Shown here: in pieces, positions 27,838-36,717 of the stretch
How positions within the stretch are numbered: position 1 is the first letter of the stretch
Layout of the letters: the number at the start of each line of letters is the position of its first letter
Assembly: GCF_900094805.1 (NCBI RefSeq)
Contig: NZ_FMAT01000003.1
Location: 310,001 to 374,000, forward strand
Direction: 5' to 3'
DNA: 64,000 nt
Source: Arthrobacter sp. NIO-1057
GTDB lineage: Bacteria > Actinomycetota > Actinomycetes > Actinomycetales > Micrococcaceae
Notes under the pieces: generated by a model
The model's input: the letters and a program-made list of their open reading frames with translations, nothing else
What the model was told of the DNA's origin: nothing
Database searches by the model: none
Program-made: the position numbers and the translations under genes

Positions 27838-29613
27838 CTAGAACTCAAGATCGAGATTCTCGTTGATTTCCTCGATGCTGAATACTGCCGGGTCAAAGTC
27901 TTCGCCCGGGACCGGCTGGAATTCTTCGGGCAGCACGTCTTCCATCATGGTCAGGGGCTTCTCGTCCTTGAGTTCTTGAACCATCTGGGTCCACTGCCAT
28001 GGGCCGCCACTATCTTCCAGTGGACCCATGCGGCGTCCACCGATGCACCGTGGCAATTGACCATCATCGGCGGCGAGAACATCCTCAACCTCGATCCCAA
28101 TTCGCCAATCATCACCAAAGTCGTAGGCGTAGCTCAGCCGGTCCTTCGGTTTCTTGAAAAGCTTGGAGAGTAGAACTGTCGACTCATCGACATCACTTTC
28201 CATATATGGGTTCTTGGGACCGTAGCTGACCTTGTAGTTTGGACCGTAGAACTGGTGCAGGTGCGAGTCAGAGAAGTCGAAGCTGGTCTGGATGATGTCG
28301 TGCAGATCCCCCAGATTCAAGTCGGTCGGTACCAGAACGCGTCGCCAGATCGGTGGCTTCACATCGCGCAAGGAGAGCTTAAGCTGTAGCACCTTGCCCT
28401 TATACGGCTCGGTGCGTTTTAGACGCTTAGGTTCATCCTCCTCATCAAAAGCGAGTCCGAAGGGATCCATCGCAGCCTGGTCTGTAGGTTCTTCAGCCTG
28501 CGTGTCTTCCTGGACCTCGTCATCCAAGTCGGTCAGCGCCAGCCTGACAATTCCCGGAATGTCATAAGTACTTCCCTCATTCACCAGGCCCAGCGAACGC
28601 AGTAGTTCCATACGTTGATGTGCGCCGGAGAATCCAGCCTCGGAGAACGACTCGAGACGGTCATGAACAACCGGCTGCGCTTCGCCATCGATCGCTCTGA
28701 GCAACCAGAGATTAGAAAGACCCCAAGACTCAACAGTTTCCTCGTCGTCTTTTTCCGGCCGAGCCAGCAGCAAATCAAGGACCGCCTGGAGATAGCCGTA
28801 CTTGCTCTGGAATGTCACCGCATCGTCAACATCCATGAAATCATGCGCATATTTGCCGTGTTCCGGAACGGCACCGGTCTTGGTATCCAGCACGCCGGCC
28901 ATTTCAAGGGCAGTGAGCACGATGGAAGCCACGTGAAGACGGCTCGACGCGTCAACATCCTTCGGAAATAGTCCGCGTACTGTCTGAGCCGCTTGGGAAA
29001 TATATTTCGGGCCCGGGCCAGCGTCCCAGTAATCGTGCCCCTCGGTGGTGGCCCAGGTCAGGAGCACTCGACCCATCTTCAAAACCTGCAATCGGTCCAT
29101 GTCAGCAACGGCATCCCCAACAGTTTCCGGTACCTCCAACGGCTTCTTGGCGCTGCCCTCGTTGAAAGGATCATCGGCATTGATCGTTTCCAGCAACCAT
29201 TCGATACCGGCCGGATCGCCACCCCACAAATCGTTTTCTTGCAAGAAGTCCAAATAGACGGTCCATGCGGTGAACACCAGATCGCGTAGCTCTCCGGAGT
29301 CGTCGTCTGGATCTTCGGCTTCTTCGAATTCGATGGTTGCGTTCAGCACCGTGAATAGCTGCGGGGGATCAAAGTCGGTGACGCTGCGTAATTCAATGGC
29401 TTCAGCATAGAAGCTCAAGGTTTCACCCACTGTGGCCAAAACCATCGGGGCCAGTTCGCTATCCCCGTGCTGGGATTCAAGCCATCGGGTGAACTGCGGG
29501 GCTAGGGCATCCAGACCACGCTTAACCTTCGCGCGTTCTATGGAGATGACATCTCCCTGCAGGCGCGCCGGGTGCCCCTGCTTGGGCTTCTGCTTCTTCT
29601 TTTTCTTCGCCAC
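27838..29613 (-). CDS. pRiA4b ORF-3 family protein with long N-terminal extension
   Basis: A 591-residue acidic protein beginning with a lysine-rich stretch (KKKKKQKPKQ) and a GTG start. The C-terminal 180 residues form a pRiA4b ORF-3 domain: VLQLKLSLRDVKPPIWRRV, LGDLHDIIQTSF, DSHLHQFY, YAYDFGDDWRI and PRCIGGRRMGPLEDSGG. Function of that family is unknown, though it is spread among plasmids and mobile DNA. Residues 1-390 are helical and share segments with the hypothetical protein at 11766-12875. It ends ten bases from the convergent LCP gene. Confidence 0.85.
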   Translation of the reverse strand: MAKKKKKQKPKQGHPARLQGDVISIERAKVKRGLDALAPQFTRWLESQHGDSELAPMVLATVGETLSFYAEAIELRSVTDFDPPQLFTVLNATIEFEEAEDPDDDSGELRDLVFTAWTVYLDFLQENDLWGGDPAGIEWLLETINADDPFNEGSAKKPLEVPETVGDAVADMDRLQVLKMGRVLLTWATTEGHDYWDAGPGPKYISQAAQTVRGLFPKDVDASSRLHVASIVLTALEMAGVLDTKTGAVPEHGKYAHDFMDVDDAVTFQSKYGYLQAVLDLLLARPEKDDEETVESWGLSNLWLLRAIDGEAQPVVHDRLESFSEAGFSGAHQRMELLRSLGLVNEGSTYDIPGIVRLALTDLDDEVQEDTQAEEPTDQAAMDPFGLAFDEEDEPKRLKRTEPYKGKVLQLKLSLRDVKPPIWRRVLVPTDLNLGDLHDIIQTSFDFSDSHLHQFYGPNYKVSYGPKNPYMESDVDESTVLLSKLFKKPKDRLSYAYDFGDDWRIGIEVEDVLAADDGQLPRCIGGRRMGPLEDSGGPWQWTQMVQELKDEKPLTMMEDVLPEEFQPVPGEDFDPAVFSIEEINENLDLEF

Positions 29614-29816
29614 TGAGCTACTTTCCCATCCTTGCTTCGCTTAGTTTCAAGGCTACGTGCCATGCCACGTTCCTGCCCAACATTTGGGCCGACGAGATTG
29701 ACTACACATCAGAATTTCCCCATGCGCATACAACCGTTAAGCGATGAATCTAGGCCGCGCGGTGATCTATGACGACATCATTATTGAGCGAACGCACCCG
29801 TTGATAGGGTGACAGC

Positions 29817-30515
29817 ATGATCAATACTGCTCGACTGCATTCGGACCTGTCCCGTCTCACTCGCGAAACTGCGTCGATGTCCGCTACTGTGCGAACTCTG
29901 TCCGCCGAAGAATTATCCGCCGACTCACTGTGTGAGGGCTGGAGTCACGCACATGTCATCGCGCACTTGGCCTCAAACGGTCGGACCCTGGTCAAGCTCG
30001 TGGACTGGGTCACCAGCGGTGAGCCACAGAAACTTTATGCCTCGCAGGAAACACGCAACGCAGAAATCGATGAGTTGGCCGCGCTACCGAGCGAAGAACT
30101 GCTCGCAGCTTTTGAAGAATCGGCTAGCTACTTCGCGCAAGAGTGTGAGCGCCTTACCGGCAAGCTTGCAGTAGAAGAGGTTGATCTGCACGGCAAGATC
30201 ATTCCAGCGGCCTCCATCGTTGCCTTGCGTACTGCCGAAGTAGTCATCCATCACCATGACCTGAATACCGTGTGGACCATCGCCGAGGCTGAGCCGGATT
30301 CTCAAGAGGAAGCTCTGGAAGCCGCTGTGCGCACCATGCGCTTCAAGGATGCTCCGGGCATGACGCTGCTAGCCAACGATGGCGGTGAATGGGTCATCGG
30401 TGATGGTTCGCTCACCGTGAGGGCTGACCGCGCACATTTGATTGACTGGTTGGCTCGTGGCAATTCTAAGAACATCGAAGCTGACGGCCCAATTCCCGAA
30501 CTACCCACCTGGTAA
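29817..30515 (+). CDS. Maleylpyruvate isomerase-family mycothiol-dependent protein
   Basis: A 232-residue protein of the DinB/MDMPI fold. It has the marks LCEGWSHAHVIAHLASNGRTL and AEVVIHHHDL, whose histidines and acidic residue bind a divalent metal in mycothiol-dependent enzymes, and a C-terminal MDMPI-type domain ending in LIDWLARG. Members use mycothiol, a thiol limited to actinobacteria, for isomerisation or thiol transfer. The exact substrate is unknown. It is separated from the next gene by 93 bases that hold two stem-loops. Confidence 0.85.
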   Translation: MINTARLHSDLSRLTRETASMSATVRTLSAEELSADSLCEGWSHAHVIAHLASNGRTLVKLVDWVTSGEPQKLYASQETRNAEIDELAALPSEELLAAFEESASYFAQECERLTGKLAVEEVDLHGKIIPAASIVALRTAEVVIHHHDLNTVWTIAEAEPDSQEEALEAAVRTMRFKDAPGMTLLANDGGEWVIGDGSLTVRADRAHLIDWLARGNSKNIEADGPIPELPTW

Positions 30516-30525
30516 CCACCTCACG

Positions 30526-30543
30526 CACGTGTATCCACACGTG
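30526..30543 (+). repeat. Stem-loop 1 before the COG0523 gene (CACGTG-6-CACGTG)
   Basis: CACGTG occurs twice with a six-base gap; the copies pair with one another (and each is itself a palindrome). It could be a weak hairpin or a protein site. It lies just after the MDMPI stop codon. Confidence 0.35.
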
Positions 30544-30557
30544 AAATTGCCCCAATT

Positions 30558-30583
30558 AACAGGGCGAGTAGATACGCCCTGTT
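30558..30583 (+). repeat. Stem-loop 2 before the COG0523 gene
   Basis: Arms AACAGGGCG (30558-30566) and CGCCCTGTT (30575-30583) with an 8-base loop lie directly before the ribosome site of the GTPase gene. This is either the terminator of the preceding gene or a leader structure that affects expression of the GTPase. Confidence 0.5.
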
Positions 30584-30608
30584 GCGCCACGATGAAAAGG
30601 AACCGGTC

Positions 30609-31676
30609 TTGATCCCCGTTATTGTGCTCACTGGATACCTCGGCGCCGGAAAAACCAGTTTGCTCAATGGATTATTAACCCGCCCGGGCACCCGGGTTGG
30701 CGTGATCATCAACGACATCGGCAAGATCAATGTTGATACCGGACTGATCACCGGGCAGATCGATGCCGCCGAATCCATTGCCGGCGGCTGCGTGTGCTGC
30801 CTGCCAGATAGTGGTGGCCTTGATGAGCTGCTGGAAAAACTTGCGGCACCAAAACTTCGGTTGGATGCGATCATCGTTGAAGCCAGTGGCGCAGCCGATC
30901 CGATCAACGTGGATCGGCTCTTGCGCTACGGCAATGCACCCGGGGTCCGCCCCGGAGGCATCATCGACGTTATCGACGCAGTACAGCACGAACATACGGT
31001 GGACACTGCCGCCATGGCCCCGGCCCGGTTTACTGCAGCCAGTCTCGTGGTGGTTAACAAGCTAGATATGATCTCCTCAGAACAACGCGAGGCGACCTTC
31101 GCTCGAATCAGCGAGCGAGTACGTCAAGCCAACCCAAAGGTGAGCATTGTTCCCGCCAGCCACGCTGCCATCGACCCGGAACTGGTCTTTGATATTGCGC
31201 TGAATGAGGACCCGGCAGACGAACTTCCGCTGGCCGCCGCGTCTCGGGCCGAGCATGACCATAGCCATGCCCCACATGCTCGTGCGGTCACCGTGCCCTG
31301 TCCCGATCCTGCAGACCCGGGCGCCATCCTGGATCTATTAGAAAGCCCTCCGGCAAATGCCTACCGACTCAAGGGCCATGTGAAGATTCGTATCGGCACC
31401 GGGATCCAGCGCTACTTGATCAATATGGTCGGTTGGCAACCACATCTTCAGTTGGCCACACCCGGTTCTGATCCTGCCGACGATGCTCTGGTGGCCGTTG
31501 GAGTGGACCTGGATGAGCAGTTGGTCGGGGACGCGCTGCGTTCTGCCTTGCAACCGGCCCTTGTCGAGCCGACCTCGCAAAATCTCACGCGTCTTGAACG
31601 CCGTTTGATCCTCAGTTCACGGGCCACCCAAGATGAGGATGAGCAGCTGGCCGATGAAGAATCCGTAAGTAGCTGA
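30609..31676 (+). CDS. COG0523 (CobW/ZNG-type) GTPase, probable metal chaperone
   Basis: About 355 residues. The Walker A motif GYLGAGKTS is near the N-terminus, then the metal-binding C-x-C-C motif in GGCVCCLPDSGG, Walker B region IIVEASGAADP, NKLD, a histidine-rich linker (EHDHSHAPHAR) and a C-terminal CobW_C domain. The family delivers Zn2+ or other metals to client enzymes using GTP. The TTG at 30609 is preferred because AAAAGGA precedes it; an in-frame TTG at 30582 lies inside a hairpin. No Zur-like box was seen. Confidence 0.88.
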   Translation: MIPVIVLTGYLGAGKTSLLNGLLTRPGTRVGVIINDIGKINVDTGLITGQIDAAESIAGGCVCCLPDSGGLDELLEKLAAPKLRLDAIIVEASGAADPINVDRLLRYGNAPGVRPGGIIDVIDAVQHEHTVDTAAMAPARFTAASLVVVNKLDMISSEQREATFARISERVRQANPKVSIVPASHAAIDPELVFDIALNEDPADELPLAAASRAEHDHSHAPHARAVTVPCPDPADPGAILDLLESPPANAYRLKGHVKIRIGTGIQRYLINMVGWQPHLQLATPGSDPADDALVAVGVDLDEQLVGDALRSALQPALVEPTSQNLTRLERRLILSSRATQDEDEQLADEESVSS

Positions 31677-31839
31677 AGTTCGATTTGTAAGTAATGCCTC
31701 GGCACGAGAGATCAAAAATCGCGCCATCACTGGGATTCAGGCGGGTTGGTTGTAATTGTTGGTTCAGCGTAAATAAATTGTTCTAAGAACCCGGACGAAA
31801 ACTCAGGCCTGTTCTTCGCCAGCTTGTCGGCAAAAGTTA

Positions 31840-32031
31840 CTAATTTTCCTTCGTCGCAACGCTTTTCAGCAGACCGACAACGATAAACCCAGCTAGGAAG
31901 ACGGCTCCTGCCCAAATCACCAAGCCCACTTGCGGTGCGCTGGGTTCATTAAATAGTTGGGGCATCGTCAAAATGACGGTTATCGCACCAATCACCATAG
32001 CTACAAAAGCTGCGTAAAAAGCTAACTTCAA
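31840..32031 (-). CDS. Small two-helix membrane protein, TTG start
   Basis: A 63-residue protein reading MKLAFYAAFVAMVIGAITVI and then a second hydrophobic stretch, ending in VGLLKSVATKEN. GGAGAAGAG lies eight bases before the TTG start, which decides it; a longer frame upstream has no membrane or coding character. I do not recognise a family. It is divergent from the YefM antitoxin gene. Confidence 0.6.
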   Translation of the reverse strand: MKLAFYAAFVAMVIGAITVILTMPQLFNEPSAPQVGLVIWAGAVFLAGFIVVGLLKSVATKEN

Positions 32032-32167
32032 TGGCTCTTCTCCATTACAGGGTTGATTCCTCAGCAACGCTACCAAAAGAGACGCTTCTATTCCTGCAGT
32101 GACCTCCTGTTTATAAAACACAGCCGGTTCCGGTCTCAGCCAAGTCACTTCCCTGCACCATAGAAAC

Positions 32168-32190
32168 GTCGTACCTCTAGGTGATACGAC
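32168..32190. promoter_or_regulatory. Operator candidate before yefM (GTCGTA-11-TACGAC)
   Basis: Inverted hexamers GTCGTA and TACGAC are spaced by 11 bases, about 20 bases before the antitoxin start. YefM-type antitoxins usually repress their own promoter, so this is the likely site. Confidence 0.45.
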
Positions 32191-32211
32191 CAGTAGTTGA
32201 AAGGGCCCAAG

Positions 32212-32463
32212 ATGTCCATTAGCGCAAGCGAAGCACGCAAGACGCTCTTTCCGTTGATTCAACAAGTCAACGATGATCGCCAAGCTGTCGAAATCGTGTC
32301 ACGCAAGGGAAATGCTGTTCTAATGGCGGCAGATGAATACGCAGCATGGCAGGAGACCGCGTACCTCTTCCGCTCGCCAGCCAATGCCCGACGGCTCTTA
32401 GATGCCTACGAACGTGCACGGTCGGGAGTGACCGAGACTGACGAGCTCGACTGGGACGAATAA
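32212..32463 (+). CDS. yefM: YefM/Phd-type antitoxin
   Basis: An 83-residue antitoxin: N-terminal DNA-binding Phd/YefM fold (SISASEARKTLFPLIQQVNDDRQAVEIVSRKGNAVLM is the family opening), then a C-terminal toxin-wrapping tail (SPANARRLLDAYERARSG). GAAAGGG precedes ATG 32212. It should bind and neutralise a YoeB RNase and repress its own operon. The partner toxin just downstream is broken, so this antitoxin appears to be an orphan here. Confidence 0.88.
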   Translation: MSISASEARKTLFPLIQQVNDDRQAVEIVSRKGNAVLMAADEYAAWQETAYLFRSPANARRLLDAYERARSGVTETDELDWDE

Positions 32464-32684
32464 GTGCAGCTCGTCTAGGATCGCGCAGGAAGGGGCGACT
32501 ACTTCTACTGGCAAACTGCCGTCCGGCGCGTGCTCAAGAGAGTCAACACCCTGATTGAAGCTTGCCTTCAGAATCTCTTCCAGGGGGTTGGAAAGCCCGA
32601 ACAGCTCAAATACGGGGCCACTGGCTCGTCTATATAGTGATCGGCGAAGACTTGATCATCCTCCAAGCCCGATACCACTACTAA
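32464..32684 (+). pseudogene. yoeB: Broken YoeB toxin gene
   Basis: Directly after yefM, a GTG-started frame reads VQLV, then TAG at 32476-32478 in the place of the usual Trp of the VWD motif, then DYFYWQTAVRRVLKRVNTLIE and GKPEQLKYGATG as in YoeB. About ten residues are then missing (the segment with catalytic RxxDEHR) and the frame shifts. The C-terminal end VYIVIGEDLIILQARYHY resumes in another frame and ends at 32684. Two independent lesions mean no working toxin is made. Confidence 0.88.
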
Positions 32685-32988
32685 ATGGGGTCCGGCCCAT
32701 GCCGAAGTACCCCGTCGAGTAGTAGAGGAACCGAACTCGTCAGCAGTACTGGCTTACTCTTCGCGCCACAGGATTATTGGGGCGCAACGCCTGGACAAAC
32801 GACCCCCAAACGCCACAAGCGTCGGTCCACGCGAGGGTCTATAAGCTGAAAGGTGATCGCGAAACCACAACCTTGAAATGCAAAAACCGGAGCTAGCACC
32901 CGCACAAAACCCAAGGTAACGGCCCGCCATGTCCTGGTAAAGGTGAACTGCGCGGGTACTGGCCCCGGAAGATTATAGAAACAGTGGC
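32685..32988. other. 304-base gap with no supported gene
   Basis: Lies between the broken yoeB and the end of allE. I see no frame with coding character, no strong stem-loop and no repeat. It may hold decayed sequence linked to the toxin-antitoxin locus. Confidence 0.4.
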
Positions 32989-33825
32989 TTACAAAGCGAC
33001 CTGTCGGTTCTGATCCTTGTACAGTAGGTAACGGAAGTTATCCGGACCACCGGCATAACAAGCCTGCGGGCAGAAGGCACGCAGTGACATGTAGTCCCCG
33101 GCTTCCACTTCAACCCAGTCACCGTTCAACCGGTACACGCCCTTACCTTCGAGCACGTACAGGCCATGTTCCATCACGTGGGTCTCGGCAAAAGGAATCG
33201 AAGCACCTGGCTCAAAGGTCACGATGTTCACGCCAAAGTCGAAAGCGGCATCGTCAGGATCAAGCATGCGGGTGGTGCGCCATTTGCCATCGGTGCCCGG
33301 CATGGCGCCAGGTTCCACGTCGCGTTCATTGCCCACCACCGGGCCCGGAGCATCCACACCGGCCAGTGGTTCATAGCGCTTGCGCAGCCAGTGGAAACTG
33401 GTCAGTTCGGTGCCGTCATTGCGTGCCGACCAGGTGGAACCGGCAGGCAGGTAAGCGTAACCGCCGTCTTCGAGCACATGCTCGGTGCCTTCAATGATCA
33501 GGGTCAGTTGCCCGGTGAGGACAAAGATGAAGCCCTGGACTTCGGCCTGTGGTTCTGGCTTGGTCGCTCCGCCGCCGGGGGCAACTTCCACGATGGACTG
33601 GGCGAAGGTGGTGGCACCACCGGCGACCGGACGGTTGAGCACCCATGCGCGGGTATTGGTCCACTCGGGGAAGACACTGGTGACGATGTCACGCAGCACG
33701 CCCTTGGGGATCACGGTGTAAGCCTCGGTGACGATGGCGCGGTCGGTGAGTAGGTCGCTCTGTGGCGGGTGTCCACCGAAGTTCGCGTAGTAGGACGCGG
33801 AGTTCTGGATTGCTGGAACAGTCAT
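32989..33825 (-). CDS. allE: (S)-ureidoglycine aminohydrolase
   Basis: A 278-residue bicupin protein matching AllE/YlbA. Its N-terminal half has SASYYANFGGHPPQ and PKGVLRDIVTSVFPEW, followed by a cupin with VQGFIFVLTGQLTL. The C-terminal cupin has FAETHVMEHGLYVLEGKGVYRLNGDW with the metal-binding residues, and ends RYLLYKDQNRQV. It removes ammonia from (S)-ureidoglycine to give (S)-ureidoglycolate in purine breakdown and uses Mn2+. It is last in a run with the DUF6986 and malate synthase genes (ten-base gap). Confidence 0.92.
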   Translation of the reverse strand: MTVPAIQNSASYYANFGGHPPQSDLLTDRAIVTEAYTVIPKGVLRDIVTSVFPEWTNTRAWVLNRPVAGGATTFAQSIVEVAPGGGATKPEPQAEVQGFIFVLTGQLTLIIEGTEHVLEDGGYAYLPAGSTWSARNDGTELTSFHWLRKRYEPLAGVDAPGPVVGNERDVEPGAMPGTDGKWRTTRMLDPDDAAFDFGVNIVTFEPGASIPFAETHVMEHGLYVLEGKGVYRLNGDWVEVEAGDYMSLRAFCPQACYAGGPDNFRYLLYKDQNRQVAL

Positions 33826-33835
33826 GATGGGATCC

Positions 33836-35089
33836 TTAGGCGTGGGAGCGATTCAGCGCGATGGCTTCGAGTTCGGGCAGGGTGATCTGGGCTAGCTCAG
33901 CGACTTCCTCTGCGCTCACCGCACCGCAGGTGACCCCGCGGTGGATGTAGCGAGCAAGGGCTCGTGCGGTGGCTGGTTCGTCCATAATCGTTGAGCTGAT
34001 CTGGTGAACGTAGTTGCGCAGGCGGGTACCGGCCGCTTGCAGACCCTCGCGGAAGAAGGCGAAGGTGGCAAGGTAACGGGTGGGCAGCTGGTTTTCGTGC
34101 AGGTCCCAGCCCTGGTAGATACCTCGGGCTAGGTGGCGGGAGACCAAACGAGCATGCAGCGCCCAGGCTTCTGCCATGTTCTCCGGGTCGCCGGCGGGGA
34201 TGATGTTGGTCGAGCCGTCGGAGAGCTCGACGCCGGTGCCGGCCACGGCCACCTGCATGACGTCCTTGGCGTAGTCGGCCACTGGATGTTCCATGGACTG
34301 GTAGCCGGCGGCCACGTCCAGTGAGGCAGAGTAGTCATAGGTGCCGTAGTGCAGGGAGGATACTCGGCCCTGGCCTGCATGGATCAGCCCGGCCACAGGA
34401 TGGGTGCCATCGGCGGCGATGATGACCTGGGGGGTTTCGACCTGCACTTCGAAGCGAAGAGCGCCGGATTCAAGACCATGGGTTTCTTCTAGCTTTTCGG
34501 TCAGCACTACCATGGCTTTGACCTGGTCTACCGTGGTTACCTTGGGCAGGGTCAGGCGTAGTCCCGCTGGTAGCTGACCGTGAGAAAGCAACTGGTTAAT
34601 GAACAGGCCCAGGGTTCGAATGCCTCGGGCCCGGGTCGGAGCTTCGAAACATTTAAAACGGATACCGATAAAGGATGGTGCTTTGTTTGCGGCGATGGCC
34701 GCAGCGAGCGAGTCGGCCGCCGCCAGTACGGCGGCGTCCTCCTCAGCATCGTTGCGATTGCCAAAGCCGTCTTCAAAGTCAATGCGCAAATCTTCGATGG
34801 GTTCACTGGCCAGCTTCTGGGCTACCAACTCGGCCAACCGCTGTGGTTCAGCCAGGTTCAGCTTGGTGGCCAGCATTGATAGTCCCACCAGGCCACCGGC
34901 GGCCGCCATGGCGTTGTGGCCCCACGCCGTTGGTAGTTCCGGGGTGTACTGATCCCCTGGAACATACACGGTGTGGATGGGCTGGCGTGCCCCGGAATCC
35001 CCCGGGTAGGACTTTTCTAGTAGCTGATCCGTGGTGGCCAGTAGCGCTTCTACGCTGGCCAATGTGGACTCATCGAAGGGGTTGATCAT
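33836..35089 (-). CDS. DUF6986 protein, HpcH/HpaI aldolase-like
   Basis: A 417-residue protein with a TIM-barrel aldolase/citrate-lyase look: IEDLRIDFEDGFGNR, then LRLTLPKV, LRFEVQVETPQVI and the region SSLHYGTYDYSASLDV. Related proteins are usually annotated DUF6986 or citrate-lyase-beta-like and are commonly next to malate synthase. The reaction is not known; it may act on glyoxylate or a related 2-oxoacid. Its ATG overlaps the malate synthase stop codon (ATGA), so the two are translated together. Confidence 0.82.
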   Translation of the reverse strand: MINPFDESTLASVEALLATTDQLLEKSYPGDSGARQPIHTVYVPGDQYTPELPTAWGHNAMAAAGGLVGLSMLATKLNLAEPQRLAELVAQKLASEPIEDLRIDFEDGFGNRNDAEEDAAVLAAADSLAAAIAANKAPSFIGIRFKCFEAPTRARGIRTLGLFINQLLSHGQLPAGLRLTLPKVTTVDQVKAMVVLTEKLEETHGLESGALRFEVQVETPQVIIAADGTHPVAGLIHAGQGRVSSLHYGTYDYSASLDVAAGYQSMEHPVADYAKDVMQVAVAGTGVELSDGSTNIIPAGDPENMAEAWALHARLVSRHLARGIYQGWDLHENQLPTRYLATFAFFREGLQAAGTRLRNYVHQISSTIMDEPATARALARYIHRGVTCGAVSAEEVAELAQITLPELEAIALNRSHA

Positions 35090-36717
35090 GACTTGCTCAC
35101 GTACTCCTTTTCCAATAGTTCATAAGCGCCGGTGGTGAGGAAGTCTGCAAAGTCCTCATCCTTGCCACTGGTCAGGGTGGCGATCAGCCCGGCGGCTGGC
35201 TCATAGTAGGCCTTGAAGTGTTCCTCGTTGTTGACTTCGCCGCGCAGGCGCTCAACTTCTTCATCAAGAATCTTCGAGACCAGTTCTGCGGTGATGGTGT
35301 TGCCGGTGTCGGCGGCGACCACTTGATTGCGAATCTGCTGCCAGATCTGCGAGCGGGAGATTTCTGCGGTGGCGGCGTCTTCCATCAGGTTGTGGATGGC
35401 TACCGCACCATTGCCCGAGAGCCATACAGCCACGTAGTTCACGGCGACGTAGAGGTTGGCGCGCACGCCGGCCTCGGTCACGTCGCCCGGTGCGCTGGCA
35501 ACGTCAAGCAGTTGGGCCGCGGTGACCTCAACCTCTGGGCGCTGGCGGTCGATCTGGTTTGGCTTCTCGCCCAGCTTGGCGTCGAAGATTTCCTTGCAGA
35601 TATCTACCAGGTCTGGGTGAGCTACCCACGAACCGTCGAATCCGTCGTTAGCTTCACGGGACTTGTCATCGCGCACCTTCTCGAAGGCTGCTGCGGTGAC
35701 TTCTGGTTCGCGGCGGTTCGGGATGAACGCGGCCATGCCACCCATGGCGAAGGCGCCACGCTTGTGACAGGTTTTCACCAACAGTTCGGTGTAGGCGCGC
35801 ATCATTGGTGCGGTCATGGAGACGGCCGAACGGTCCGGCATGATGAAGGCATCGCCGGCTTCGCGGAAAGTCTTGATGATGGAGAACAGGTAGTCCCAGC
35901 GTCCAGCGTTCAGACCCGACGCGTGCTCGCGCAGTTCGTAGAGGAATTCTTCCATCTGGAATGCGGCTGGAATGGTTTCGATCAGCATGGTGGCGCGCAC
36001 CGTGCCATGGGCGATTCCCAGTTCAGCCTGGGCGAAGGTGAAGATCTCGTTCCACAGGCGTGCTTCGAGGTAGTGCTCCATCTTCGGCAGGTAGTAGAAC
36101 GGCCCCTGTCCGGATTCGGCCAATACCTTGGCGTTGTGGAAGAAGTGCAGGCCGAAGTCCACCAGTGCACCTACCGCTGGCTCGCCGTTGATCAGTACGT
36201 TGTTTTCTGGCAGGTGCCAGCCGCGGGGACGAACCACAACGACAGCGCGTGGTGCGTCGGTGCGCAGCGCATAGGACTTTCCGGTCTTCTCGTCGGTGAA
36301 AGCCAGGGTGCCGCGGGCGGCGGCCGAAAGATTGGAGATTGCGTCGATGACGTTGAACCAGCTCGGAGTGGAAGCATCTTCCAGGTCGGCCAACCAGACT
36401 TTGGCGCCTGAGTTCAGGGCGTTGATGGCCATCTTGGCTGGAGACGCTGGGCCGGTAATTTCGACGCGACGGTCACGCAGGGCTTCCGGTGCTTCGGCGA
36501 CCTTCCAGTCACCGGTGCGCACTGCTTCGGTCTGTGGGTCAAAGTCGATGGCTTTGGCGTCAGAGAATTCTTGGCGGCGCACTGAACGAGCTGCCAGCAA
36601 CTCGTTTCGGGTTCCGGCGAACTTCTCGTGCAGCTTCTGGATGAAAGCTAGGGCGTCATCGGAGAGAATCTGCTGGGCATCTGCGACGTCGGGGATGCTG
36701 GTGATTGAAATACTCAT
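35086..36717 (-). CDS. aceB: Malate synthase A
   Basis: A 543-residue protein of the malate synthase A class (about 530 residues is usual). Landmarks: VEITGPASPAKMAINALNSGA, WLADLEDASTP, VVRPRGWHLPE, YYLPKMEHYLEARLWNEIF, GTVRATMLIETI and AFAMGGMAAFIPNRREPE, with catalytic Arg and Asp/Glu in these blocks. It joins glyoxylate and acetyl-CoA to malate. AAGGAAC precedes ATG 36717. With AllE and an IclR regulator it probably consumes glyoxylate released from purine ureides; no isocitrate lyase is in view. Confidence 0.95.
   Translation of the reverse strand: MSISITSIPDVADAQQILSDDALAFIQKLHEKFAGTRNELLAARSVRRQEFSDAKAIDFDPQTEAVRTGDWKVAEAPEALRDRRVEITGPASPAKMAINALNSGAKVWLADLEDASTPSWFNVIDAISNLSAAARGTLAFTDEKTGKSYALRTDAPRAVVVVRPRGWHLPENNVLINGEPAVGALVDFGLHFFHNAKVLAESGQGPFYYLPKMEHYLEARLWNEIFTFAQAELGIAHGTVRATMLIETIPAAFQMEEFLYELREHASGLNAGRWDYLFSIIKTFREAGDAFIMPDRSAVSMTAPMMRAYTELLVKTCHKRGAFAMGGMAAFIPNRREPEVTAAAFEKVRDDKSREANDGFDGSWVAHPDLVDICKEIFDAKLGEKPNQIDRQRPEVEVTAAQLLDVASAPGDVTEAGVRANLYVAVNYVAVWLSGNGAVAIHNLMEDAATAEISRSQIWQQIRNQVVAADTGNTITAELVSKILDEEVERLRGEVNNEEHFKAYYEPAAGLIATLTSGKDEDFADFLTTGAYELLEKEYVSKS

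Noticed and set aside
30582-30608. N-terminal extension of the COG0523 GTPase from TTG 30582
   Set aside because: That TTG lies in the arm of a stem-loop and lacks a ribosome site, while 30609 has one and starts just before the Walker A motif.
35218-36411. 397-codon open frame on the plus strand
   Set aside because: Antisense to malate synthase, whose motifs are complete; the frame is a codon-bias by-product.
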